This document shows positions 34,074 through 41,596 of a stretch of 64,000 nt of DNA, one piece after another. The stretch's first letter is position 1, and the number at the start of each line of letters is the position of its first letter. The stretch is from Parapedobacter sp035556095 (GTDB lineage: Bacteria > Bacteroidota > Bacteroidia > Sphingobacteriales > Sphingobacteriaceae): positions 124,001 to 188,000 of the forward strand of contig NZ_DATMFT010000029.1 in assembly GCF_035556095.1 (NCBI RefSeq), read 5' to 3'. Under the pieces are notes generated by a model, which saw only the letters and a program-made list of their open reading frames with translations, was not told where the DNA came from and did no database searches. The translations under genes and the position numbers were made by a program.

Positions 34074-34358
34074 CTATAACAGCAATGTGATCAATTCTTC
34101 CCATTCTTCCTCCAATGTGCCGGCGTAGCGTTGGCGCTTAGCTCGTCGGTACCAGTAGTCGGCATTCCACAGGTCGCCTTCCTTGCGGTGCAGGTAAGCA
34201 TGCACATGTGCAGACTGCTGGTCGTCCAGATCGTCGATTAAATCGTGTGCCTTGTCCCAGTCGCCCCTGCCATCATGCCATAAGGCTTCCAACTGTACAG
34301 TAAGGCCAATTGGAGGGGTGTCGTGTTTCAATGAGTCTTTGAAGTCAAAAATATCCAT
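34074..34358 (-). CDS. Conserved 94-residue protein of unknown function
   Basis: A small soluble acidic protein with no signal peptide. The body carries strongly patterned conserved-looking segments: TPPIGLTVQLEALWHDGRGDWD, AHVHAYLHRKEGDLWNADYW and a C-terminal acidic helix EEEWEELITLLL. I recall similar short proteins widespread in unrelated bacteria, annotated only as hypothetical; that is memory, not a search. The His/Tyr/Trp-rich helix pairs suggest a TPR-like or helical binding protein. It lies 36 bases upstream of the TonB receptor on the same strand, so it is the first gene of that operon. A cytoplasmic protein leading an outer-membrane transport operon is unusual. Confidence 0.8.
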   Translation of the reverse strand: MDIFDFKDSLKHDTPPIGLTVQLEALWHDGRGDWDKAHDLIDDLDDQQSAHVHAYLHRKEGDLWNADYWYRRAKRQRYAGTLEEEWEELITLLL

Positions 34359-34666
34359 AGCGATTATACTATCTCAAAGGTAATAAATTCGCGGTTAACC
34401 GCCAGCTATTGCACGGCCATAACATCGTTTTTCCCGATACCTTCCCGATGGTTTCCCGATGAAACGTCGTGTTTTGGCTTTTTTATCGAGGTACATACGG
34501 ATATCACTGGGATATACATGGGATGGGGCAGGGATGAGACACGGCTGAAGCACAGGTAGTGACAGGATGATAAATAGTGACCACCATTACTTTTAAACCC
34601 GATACCCATCATTCGGCTGACACTGCGATGACAGTAATTTTACCGCCAGAAAAATAACGTTCATCC
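34359..34666. other. 308-base divergent intergenic region with one promoter box
   Basis: On the minus strand TACCTTTG (34382-34375), a full TAnnTTTG match, lies 17 bases before the ATG of the 94-residue protein and should drive its operon. On the plus strand only a weak TAATTTTA (34635-34642) precedes ccoNO. The middle contains short imperfect repeats of CCCGATGGTTTCCCGATG type but no credible gene, and I saw no FNR-type palindrome. Confidence 0.5.
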
Positions 34667-36793
34667 ATGCAGCTAACTAAATTTAACTACGACAACAAAA
34701 TTGTCAGAAACTTCGCGATTGCCACGATTGTGTGGGGTATCGTGGGTATGTCCGTCGGCTTGTTGGTCGCCGTACAACTCGTGTGGCCATTCATGAACTT
34801 CGACCTGCAATACACCACATTTGGGCGGATTCGCCCATTACACACCAATGCGGTGATTTTTGCATTTGTGGGCAATGGAATCTTCATGGGAGTCTACTAT
34901 TCGCTGCAGCGGCTGCTCAAGGCCCGCATGTACAGCGATTTCCTGAGCCGCGTGCACTTCTGGGGCTGGCAGCTCATCATCCTCGCAGCGGCCATCACGT
35001 TGCCGTTGGGCCTCACCACGTCGCACGAATACGCCGAGCTGGAGTGGCCCATCGATGTGGGCATCACCATCATCTGGGTCGTGTTCGGCATCAACATGTT
35101 CGGTACCATCATCAAGCGGCGTGAGCGGCACATGTACGTAGCCATCTGGTTTTACATCGCTACCTTCGTTACAGTGGCCGTCTTGCACATTGTCAACTCC
35201 GCACAGTTGCCTATTTCCATGTGGAAAAGTTATTACCTCTACGCCGGCGTACAGGACGCGCTCGTGCAGTGGTGGTATGGCCATAATGCCGTGGCGTTTT
35301 TCCTCACTACGCCCTACCTGGGGTTGATGTACTATTTCCTCCCCAAAATGGCCAACCGCCCGATCTATTCATATAAACTCAGTATCCTTCACTTCTGGTC
35401 ACTGATTTTCATTTATATCTGGGCAGGACCACACCACCTGCTGTACACCTCTTTGCCAGAATGGGTGCAATCACTCGGCGTAGCCTTTTCCATCATGCTC
35501 ATCGCACCCAGCTGGGGCGGGATGATCAACGGGCTGCTCACGTTACGTGGCGCGTGGGATAAGGTGCGTAATGAACCGACACTGAAGTTTATGGTAGTAG
35601 CACTCACCGCCTATGGTATGGCTACCTTCGAAGGTCCTATGCTGTCGCTGAAAAAGGTGAACGCCATCGCACATTTTACCGACTGGATTGTGGCTCACGT
35701 ACACGTGGGTGCCTTGGGGTGGAACGGTTTCATGACCTTTGCCATCCTCTACTGGCTCATACCGCGTATCTATAAAACGGAGCTGTATTCGAAAAAACTG
35801 GCCTCGGCACACTTCTGGATCGGCACCCTTGGCATCCTGTTCTATGCCATCCCGATGTACTGGGCTGCCGTGGTGCAGGGGTTGATGTGGAAGGAATTCA
35901 CGCCCGAGGGCGTGTTGAAATATCCCAATTTCTTGGCAACTACGCTCCAGATCATCCCCATGCACATGCTGCGGGCTATCGGAGGTGCCCTCTACCTGGC
36001 GGGTGCACTTATGATGACGTATAACCTGGTAAAAACCATGAAGAAAGGGCGATTGCTGGCCAATGAGCCGGCTGAGGCGCCCGAACTAACACCCGTGGTG
36101 GTCAACGAACGCGCGGCCCACCGCAGGCTGGAACGCAAGCCTATCCTGTTTCTGATAATCGCTTTGATTACCATTCTCATTGGTGGTATGGTGCAGATGA
36201 TGCCCACCTTCATGATTTCTTCCAATGTGCCCACCATTGCCAGCGTGCAACCTTATACAGCGTTGGAAATCCAAGGGCGCGACTTGTATATTCGTGAAGG
36301 GTGTGTGAACTGCCACACGCAGACTGTCCGCCCCTTCCGTTCGGAAACGGTGCGTTACGGTGAGTACAGCAAGGCTGGTGAATTCGTTTACGACCACCCG
36401 TTCCTGTGGGGGTCCAAGCGCACAGGTCCCGACTTGCACCGTATCGGCAAGAAATACCCGAATAAGTGGCATTTCGACCACATGCTCGATCCCACCATCA
36501 CTTCGCCGGGCAGCATCATGCCACCCTATCCGTGGCTCATTGAGCAAACACTGGATGCGAGCACAACCACAGCCAAGTTGAATGCCATGAGGCTATTGGG
36601 CGTGCCCTATACCGATGACGATATCAATAACGCAGATGCTGATCTCCGGGAACAGGCTGAAGCGATTGCGGCTGACCTCAACGGGCAGGGCGTGAATGTA
36701 CGGCCAGATCGGGAAATTGTTGCGCTCATTGCTTACCTGCAACGGCTGGGAACAGATATCAATACGCCGGCAGCGACGGCAACGAACGATTAG
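34667..36793 (+). CDS. ccoNO: Fused cbb3-type cytochrome c oxidase subunits I and II
   Basis: A 708-residue fusion of CcoN and CcoO, the normal arrangement in many Bacteroidota. Residues 1 to about 470 are the 12-helix CcoN with the low-spin haem His in RPLHTNAVIF (about 59), the WYGHNAVAFFLTTPYLG segment with the CuB His, and HVHVGALGWNGF with further haem ligands. A linker and new transmembrane helix (ILFLIIALITILIGGMVQM, about 494-512) lead into CcoO with one c-type haem site CVNCH (Cys546-His550) and RTGPDLHRIGKKYPNKWH. It reduces O2 to water at high affinity and pumps protons. It is first in a run with ccoQ, ccoP, ccoG, ccoH and a SafE-like gene, with no upstream promoter I can call firmly. 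Confidence 0.96.
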   Translation: MQLTKFNYDNKIVRNFAIATIVWGIVGMSVGLLVAVQLVWPFMNFDLQYTTFGRIRPLHTNAVIFAFVGNGIFMGVYYSLQRLLKARMYSDFLSRVHFWGWQLIILAAAITLPLGLTTSHEYAELEWPIDVGITIIWVVFGINMFGTIIKRRERHMYVAIWFYIATFVTVAVLHIVNSAQLPISMWKSYYLYAGVQDALVQWWYGHNAVAFFLTTPYLGLMYYFLPKMANRPIYSYKLSILHFWSLIFIYIWAGPHHLLYTSLPEWVQSLGVAFSIMLIAPSWGGMINGLLTLRGAWDKVRNEPTLKFMVVALTAYGMATFEGPMLSLKKVNAIAHFTDWIVAHVHVGALGWNGFMTFAILYWLIPRIYKTELYSKKLASAHFWIGTLGILFYAIPMYWAAVVQGLMWKEFTPEGVLKYPNFLATTLQIIPMHMLRAIGGALYLAGALMMTYNLVKTMKKGRLLANEPAEAPELTPVVVNERAAHRRLERKPILFLIIALITILIGGMVQMMPTFMISSNVPTIASVQPYTALEIQGRDLYIREGCVNCHTQTVRPFRSETVRYGEYSKAGEFVYDHPFLWGSKRTGPDLHRIGKKYPNKWHFDHMLDPTITSPGSIMPPYPWLIEQTLDASTTTAKLNAMRLLGVPYTDDDINNADADLREQAEAIAADLNGQGVNVRPDREIVALIAYLQRLGTDINTPAATATND

Positions 36794-36811
36794 TATTTTA
36801 AACAAACGACT

Positions 36812-36997
36812 ATGTTTAGGCAAATAACAGATTTGAGCGGCAATGAGTGGTACCTTATCGCATCGCTATGGATATTCCTCCTCTTCTTCATTACCATAGG
36901 CATCCGCCTTTTCCGGATGCGGAAAGACGATGCCGAGTATATGAAAGGCATCCCGATGGATGACGGGGAGCATTCAGACGAGGATTCTATAAACTAA
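36812..36997 (+). CDS. ccoQ: cbb3 oxidase subunit CcoQ
   Basis: A 61-residue single-helix protein between ccoNO and ccoP. The helix (WYLIASLWIFLLFFITIGIRLF) is followed by a basic then acidic cytoplasmic tail (MRKDDAEYMKGIPMDDGEHSDED). Size, position and topology match CcoQ/FixQ, which stabilises the oxidase complex. The sequence of this subunit is poorly conserved, so the call rests mainly on context. Confidence 0.85.
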   Translation: MFRQITDLSGNEWYLIASLWIFLLFFITIGIRLFRMRKDDAEYMKGIPMDDGEHSDEDSIN

Positions 36998-37009
36998 ATA
37001 CAGCGGACA

Positions 37010-37852
37010 ATGAACACAATTGGAAATATAAACCAAGATATCCTCACTGTTGCTTTGGTGGTGGTAATGCTGGTCATCCTACTTGCCGCATTAATGGTAT
37101 TGCGAGCCTTACGGGTGATGGTACGTGTTACCATGCCGCATGTGCTGGCCGATGAAGAAACCACCAAGGTCGCAGCGAAGCAGGCACGCCGCGACAGCCG
37201 TCGACAGTGGTGGAATAAGCTCATGGGGCTTCGGCCGATGGCCGAGGAAAAGGATTTGGTGATTGATCACGAGTACGACGGTATCACAGAACTCGATAAC
37301 CCGGTGCCTGCATGGTTCAACGGCATGTTTTACGCCAGCTTGGCATTTGCCGTGGTGTATCTTTGCGTATACCACGTTTTCGGTTGGGGCGCCACCCAAG
37401 ACGAGGAGTACACACGGGAGATGGCGCGTGCGGAACAGGCGCGGCAGGAGTGGCTGGCACAAACAGCGAATAATATCGATGAGAATACGGTGACACTCGA
37501 CGTACGCCCCGAGACCGTGGCAGCCGGGATGGCCATCTTTACACAGAACTGCGCAGCCTGCCACGGCGGCATGGGAGAGGGGGGGATTGGCCCTAATCTC
37601 ACGGACGAATACTGGCTTCACGGCGGCGAGGTACAGGATGTGTTCCGGGTAATCAAGTATGGGGTGTTGGATAAAGGTATGGTGCCTTGGGAGCAAAGCC
37701 TTACGCCAGCGCAGATTGCCGAAGTGAGCAATTATATCGTTTCGTTACGAGGTAGTAACCCCCCGAATGGGAAGGAGCCACAAGGCGAAAAGGTGGAGTA
37801 TCAGCAAATATCGGATATCTCCACAGTGGAAACGGCATCGGTTGGTGAGTAA
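37010..37852 (+). CDS. ccoP: cbb3 oxidase subunit CcoP, single-haem form
   Basis: A 280-residue membrane-anchored cytochrome c. An N-terminal helix (ILTVALVVVMLVILLAALMVL) is followed by a basic cytoplasmic loop, then the CcoP signature LDNPVPAWFNGMFYASLAFAVVYL with a second helix, then one class I cytochrome c domain with CAACH and the axial-ligand region GMVPWEQSLT. Proteobacterial CcoP has two CxxCH haem sites; only one is present here, and the extra N-terminal helix replaces part of the other domain. Electrons therefore reach CcoO through a single haem. It lies 12 bases after ccoQ. The C-terminal 30 residues are polar and probably disordered. Confidence 0.92.
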   Translation: MNTIGNINQDILTVALVVVMLVILLAALMVLRALRVMVRVTMPHVLADEETTKVAAKQARRDSRRQWWNKLMGLRPMAEEKDLVIDHEYDGITELDNPVPAWFNGMFYASLAFAVVYLCVYHVFGWGATQDEEYTREMARAEQARQEWLAQTANNIDENTVTLDVRPETVAAGMAIFTQNCAACHGGMGEGGIGPNLTDEYWLHGGEVQDVFRVIKYGVLDKGMVPWEQSLTPAQIAEVSNYIVSLRGSNPPNGKEPQGEKVEYQQISDISTVETASVGE

Positions 37853-37854
37853 GG

Positions 37855-37966
37855 AGCAAGGGTTTAAGGACTAAGGATTTGAGGAGTAAGGATTGAAGGG
37901 TAAACAGCAGAAAGCAAACCGCAAAAGGCAAAAAAGCAGCGAGCAAACAGCGAAAAAGTAAACAGC
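37855..37966 (+). repeat. Simple-sequence spacer between ccoP and ccoG
   Basis: The spacer has two halves. The first repeats AAGGACT/AAGGATT-type 7-8-base units. The second repeats AAACAGC/AAAGCAAA/GCAAAAGGC-type units up to the ccoG ATG. The strand is almost free of T in the second half. A related A-rich AGCAGAAAGCAAA spacer occurs at 50505-50547 before the ATP-grasp gene. Confidence 0.6.
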
Positions 37967-37968
37967 GA

Positions 37969-39360
37969 ATGGCAACAGCAACGAGCGAGGTGAAAACGAA
38001 GCGTGAGTGGATTTATGCGAAGAAGCCGGGTGGAAAATGGTTCAATCGCCGGCAATGGGTCGGATATGCACTTCTGGTGTTTTTCTTGGCCGCGCCGTTT
38101 GTCAAGGTTGCCGGAGAACCGCTCTTGCTCTTCAACATCCTCGAACGTAAGTTCGTGTTGTTCGGGAGCGTGTTTTGGCCGCAGGATTTGCATATCTTCG
38201 TCTTTGGGATGCTCATTGCCATGGTATGCATTGTCCTCTTCACCGCGGTGTATGGTCGCGTTTGGTGCGGATGGGCCTGTCCGCAGACCATCTTCATGGA
38301 ACTGGTATTCCGCAGGATCGAATTTCTTATAGAAGGCGATTGGTTGCAGCAGAAGAAGTTAGATAAGGCACCCAATAATACGGCTAAATATGCCAAAAAG
38401 GGCCTAAAACATACCGTCTTCCTAATAATTTCCTTCGCGATTTCAAACCTCTTCCTAGCCTATATTATCGGCGTTGAAGGCCTCTGGAAAATCATGACGG
38501 ATCCTATCAGCCAGCACCTCGGTGGGTTCGTTGCCATTGTACTGTTTACATTGGTATTTTACGGCGTATTCGCTTACTTGCGCGAAATCGTCTGCACAAC
38601 GATATGCCCCTATGGGCGATTGCAGAGCGTGCTGATGGACGACAAGAGCGTTACCATTGCCTATGATCATCGTCGAGGGGAACCCCGCGGCCATCGGAAA
38701 AAAGGTATGGAGCAATCGGTGGGTGATTGCGTAGATTGCAACCTGTGCGTGCAGGTATGCCCCACCGGTATTGATATCCGCAATGGATTGCAGATGGAGT
38801 GCGTGAGCTGTACGGCTTGTATCGATGCCTGCGATGCCGTAATGGAAAAGCTCGATCGGCCCAAGCAGCTGATCGGTTTCTATTCGGTTAGTGAAATCGA
38901 GGGCGACGAGGATGATGTGAAATCGGGCGATAACAGCACGAAATCTAAGGGTAATATGCGTGCCATTGCCTATACAGTAGTGCTTGTCGCGTTGATTGCC
39001 GTGTTCGGCTGGCTCGTTTTCAGCCGGTCGCAAGTAGATGGAACGTTGCTACGTGCAAGGGGTAGCACGTATCAACTCCTGGATGACGGGACGGTGAGCA
39101 ACCTCTATAGTTTGGAGTTGATAAACAAAACGAGCAGTGATATCCCGTTTAATCTGGAAGTGCTGGACGAAAACATGACCATCCGGATGGTTAATCCACT
39201 CACGGTATTGAAAGCAGGAGCGACGGCACAAATGACGTTCTTTCTCGTCAGTCCGCAACAATCGGTCAAGACATACAAAACGAATGTGAAAATCGGGGTG
39301 ATGGCAGACGGAAAGGCCGTGGAGACATTGAAGACAACATTTGTGGCACCGCCTTTATGA
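37969..39360 (+). CDS. ccoG: Cytochrome c oxidase accessory ferredoxin CcoG
   Basis: A 463-residue membrane-bound polyferredoxin of the CcoG/RdxA family. Five or so transmembrane helices (first WVGYALLVFFLAAPFV, then LHIFVFGMLIAMVCIVLFTAV) include the redox pairs WCGWACPQTIF and TTICPYGRLQ. The soluble part has two 4Fe-4S ferredoxin motifs, CVDCNLCVQVCPTGIDI and CVSCTACIDACDAV. A last helix is followed by an Ig-like CcoG C-terminal domain in the periplasm. The protein reduces Cu2+ to Cu+ for cbb3 assembly. It follows ccoP with a 116-base simple-sequence spacer and precedes ccoH. Confidence 0.95.
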   Translation: MATATSEVKTKREWIYAKKPGGKWFNRRQWVGYALLVFFLAAPFVKVAGEPLLLFNILERKFVLFGSVFWPQDLHIFVFGMLIAMVCIVLFTAVYGRVWCGWACPQTIFMELVFRRIEFLIEGDWLQQKKLDKAPNNTAKYAKKGLKHTVFLIISFAISNLFLAYIIGVEGLWKIMTDPISQHLGGFVAIVLFTLVFYGVFAYLREIVCTTICPYGRLQSVLMDDKSVTIAYDHRRGEPRGHRKKGMEQSVGDCVDCNLCVQVCPTGIDIRNGLQMECVSCTACIDACDAVMEKLDRPKQLIGFYSVSEIEGDEDDVKSGDNSTKSKGNMRAIAYTVVLVALIAVFGWLVFSRSQVDGTLLRARGSTYQLLDDGTVSNLYSLELINKTSSDIPFNLEVLDENMTIRMVNPLTVLKAGATAQMTFFLVSPQQSVKTYKTNVKIGVMADGKAVETLKTTFVAPPL

Positions 39361-39410
39361 GTTGACAATTGATAGTTGATAGTTCATTATCCACTATCCA
39401 TTATCCATTA
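39361..39410 (+). repeat. Simple-sequence spacer between ccoG and ccoH
   Basis: The 55-base spacer is built from 7-9-base units, GTTGACA, ATTGATA, GTTGATA, then TTATCCACTATCCATTATCC. The same vocabulary in both orientations occurs at 1264-1330, so it is a dispersed element class rather than a unique regulatory site. Confidence 0.6.
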
Positions 39411-39415
39411 GAAAA

Positions 39416-39616
39416 ATGAACTGGGGAATAAAAATAGTAATTGCGCTGGCGTCTTTTATGGTGTTGATCGTCTCATTTGGCATTTATATGGTGAGCACCG
39501 ATACCGATTCGTTGGTTGCCGAAGACTATTACGAGCGCGGACTGAATTATGATCGGTTGCGTAGCATCGATTCTTTGCAACAGCCTATCGATACCATTGG
39601 TGTACCGAAACAATAA
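39416..39616 (+). CDS. ccoH: cbb3 assembly protein CcoH/FixH, short form
   Basis: A 66-residue membrane protein with one N-terminal helix (WGIKIVIALASFMVLIVSFGIYM) and the FixH motif STDTDSLVAEDYYERGLNYD just after it. Proteobacterial FixH is about 150 residues with a periplasmic immunoglobulin-like domain; that domain is missing here, leaving the anchor and conserved motif. In Bacteroidota this short form is usual. CcoH stabilises early cbb3 assembly intermediates. It is 6 bases upstream of the SafE-like gene. Confidence 0.88.
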   Translation: MNWGIKIVIALASFMVLIVSFGIYMVSTDTDSLVAEDYYERGLNYDRLRSIDSLQQPIDTIGVPKQ

Positions 39617-39622
39617 GTAAAC

Positions 39623-40318
39623 ATGAGTTATCCCGTGCTTGCATTTTTCATGGGCCTGTTCGGTAGCCTCCACTGCGTGGCCATGTGCGGACCACTGGTA
39701 TTGGCGTTCACCACGGATCATGGCAAACGACCTTGGCGGGTGTTTGCCAATACGGTACTTTACCACTTGGGACGTGTAGGAATGTACGGATTGCTTGGAC
39801 TTACCATTGGCGCCGTAGGCTATCTGTTTGAAATCAAAGGTTGGCAACAGGGCATCACGTTCTTTACTGGATCGCTGCTCGTCGTTATGGGTTTATTTTT
39901 GTTTTTCGGACAGCGTTCCCAACGCTTGGTCCGCGCACAACAGCGCTTCGTCACGCCACTGACCCGATGGGTGGGCTACTGGCTTTACCGGCCAGGTGGG
40001 CACCTCGTGGTGGGGATGCTGAATGGACTGTTGCCTTGTGGAATGGTCTATATGGCATTAGCGGCTGCGCTAAGTGCCGATTCCATGCAGGGGAGTGGCT
40101 TATTTATGCTGTCGTTTGGATTGGGTACTTGGCCGGCCATGTTGGCTGTAGCATTAATAGGTAGCTTCGCCAAAACCCGTATTAAATTCAATTTCGCCTT
40201 GTGGCTGCCCATCATCTCCATCCTAATGGGCGGATGGTTCCTGTTACGCGGTGCAAACCTCGATATACCTTACCTAAGCCCCCTTATTTACCCAAAAGGA
40301 GCGATTGTCTGCGAGTAA
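39623..40318 (+). CDS. Sulfite exporter TauE/SafE-family (UreH-like) membrane protein
   Basis: A 231-residue membrane protein with about six helices. The N-terminus carries SLHCVAMCGPLVLAF, the HCxxMCGP motif of the UreH/DsbD-like branch that moves metals or reducing equivalents. A second half-repeat has GGHLVVGMLNGLLPCGMVYMALAAAL. Cys and Met in both halves resemble the redox/copper sites of CcdA- and DsbD-like transporters. It ends the ccoNOQPGH unit, separated from ccoH by 6 bases. Its likely job is copper or thiol-reductant transport for oxidase assembly, inferred from motif plus position. Plain sulfite export seems less likely. Confidence 0.82.
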   Translation: MSYPVLAFFMGLFGSLHCVAMCGPLVLAFTTDHGKRPWRVFANTVLYHLGRVGMYGLLGLTIGAVGYLFEIKGWQQGITFFTGSLLVVMGLFLFFGQRSQRLVRAQQRFVTPLTRWVGYWLYRPGGHLVVGMLNGLLPCGMVYMALAAALSADSMQGSGLFMLSFGLGTWPAMLAVALIGSFAKTRIKFNFALWLPIISILMGGWFLLRGANLDIPYLSPLIYPKGAIVCE

Positions 40319-40425
40319 CGCAAAAAGACCGGATTGAGGGTATAGCATTAGATTGTGTCGCCAAAGTTTCGTATACTTACATCATGATTACGCTGGCGGT
40401 TGATGTGTAGGGTTTCTACTTTCGT

Positions 40426-40433
40426 TACTTTTG
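40426..40433 (+). promoter_or_regulatory. -7 box for the secreted hydrolase gene, possible leaderless mRNA
   Basis: TACTTTTG matches TAnnTTTG, with a -33 TTG at 40400-40402 spaced 23 bases. The ATG at 40441 (or 40444) is only 7-10 bases away, so the transcript would start at or within a few bases of the start codon. Confidence 0.45.
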
Positions 40434-40440
40434 TCGCGCG

Positions 40441-41583
40441 ATGATGACTCGATTGATACAATTCCTGTTTCTGATGCTTCCTTACGTTTGTGTATACGCG
40501 CAGGAGCTTTCGGCGGAAGCCGCTGTTACACTAGCTGATAGCCTGATTGCCGCAGAGCAAACGCAATACCGCCAACAGGCAGAACAGCAGTGGTTGCAAA
40601 AACAGATTGTCCATCCAGGCGGGGCTGTCATGAAGTTCGAATATAAGGTGTTCGGAGAAAAGCCAGCTACTGGACGAAGCCTATTTATTTCGATGCATGG
40701 TGGGGGGAATGCTACACAAGAAATAAATGATAATCAGTGGGCCAACCAAATTGATCTTTATTCACCCAAAGAAGGCGTGTATGTAGCGCCTAGAGCACCG
40801 ACAAACAGTTGGATGCTCTGGCATGAGGATTTTATAGATGACCTGTTTGATGAGCTTATCAAAACGGCTATCATTATGGAGGGTGTAGATCCCGCTAAAG
40901 TTTATCTGATGGGTTATTCTGCGGGCGGAGACGGTGTGTACCAGTTGGCTACCCGTATGGCCGACCGTTGGGCGGCGGCAGCCATGATGGCTGGCCACCC
41001 GAATGACGCGCGTGTTGACAACTTGAGAAACCTTCCATTTGCGCTGTTCATGGGTGGGTTAGACTCGGCTTATCATCGTAATCGCGTAGCCGAGGGATGG
41101 GCAGGTAAATTGGATAGTCTGCAACAAGCAGACAATGGTGGTTATGTCCACGCATCCCATATTTACCCGCAATACGGGCACTGGATGGAACAGGCCGATA
41201 CCATGGCGGTTGACTGGATGGCACGATATACTAATCAACCCAATCCAGATAAGATTGTGTGGATCCAAGACGACCGGCCGCATCAGCGTTTTTATTGGTT
41301 AGGCGTGCCGCCCGAAGAGGCCGAGCACGGGAGAGGGAAAAAAATCGTTGCAACCATTAGTGGCCAAACTATCTCCATACTGGAAAACGACTATAAGGCA
41401 TTTTATATCTACCTCAACGACGCGTTGGTTGATCTTGACCAACCACTTACAGTCCTTTATAAAGGTATGCAAGTGATGCATGGCCGGTTTTACCGTGACA
41501 GGTTGGTTATCGAAGAAACCGTTGATCGCTGGGACAACCTGCAGGTTGCGTCGGTTCGCCTCAACATGTCTTCGGGAAATTAG
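40441..41583 (+). CDS. Secreted alpha/beta-hydrolase (esterase/peptidase type)
   Basis: A 380-residue exported hydrolase. The signal peptide is MMTRLIQFLFLMLPYVCVYA-QE. The catalytic Ser lies in MGYSAGGDGVYQLATR (GxSxGG nucleophile elbow, about 159-163), an HGGGNATQEINDNQW oxyanion loop comes earlier, and the likely catalytic His is in YPQYGHWMEQAD. This arrangement is that of the dienelactone hydrolase/prolyl-oligopeptidase-like or PHB-depolymerase-like branch. The C-terminal 90 residues form a beta-rich appended domain (KIVATISGQTISILENDYKAFYIYL). Substrate unknown. It is transcribed alone between the cco operon and the convergent RND operon. Confidence 0.82.
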   Translation: MMTRLIQFLFLMLPYVCVYAQELSAEAAVTLADSLIAAEQTQYRQQAEQQWLQKQIVHPGGAVMKFEYKVFGEKPATGRSLFISMHGGGNATQEINDNQWANQIDLYSPKEGVYVAPRAPTNSWMLWHEDFIDDLFDELIKTAIIMEGVDPAKVYLMGYSAGGDGVYQLATRMADRWAAAAMMAGHPNDARVDNLRNLPFALFMGGLDSAYHRNRVAEGWAGKLDSLQQADNGGYVHASHIYPQYGHWMEQADTMAVDWMARYTNQPNPDKIVWIQDDRPHQRFYWLGVPPEEAEHGRGKKIVATISGQTISILENDYKAFYIYLNDALVDLDQPLTVLYKGMQVMHGRFYRDRLVIEETVDRWDNLQVASVRLNMSSGN

Positions 41584-41596
41584 CAACAACGTATCG

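Noticed and set aside
34406..34612. A 68-codon minus-strand frame upstream of the 94-residue protein
   Set aside because: No recognisable protein features, no ribosome site or promoter, and it lies in a region that otherwise looks like non-coding spacer.
34600..34666. FNR-type site and strong promoter before ccoNO
   Set aside because: Only a weak TAATTTTA box and no palindrome of TTGAT-N4-ATCAA type were visible, although regulation by the REC-CRP protein is expected from context.
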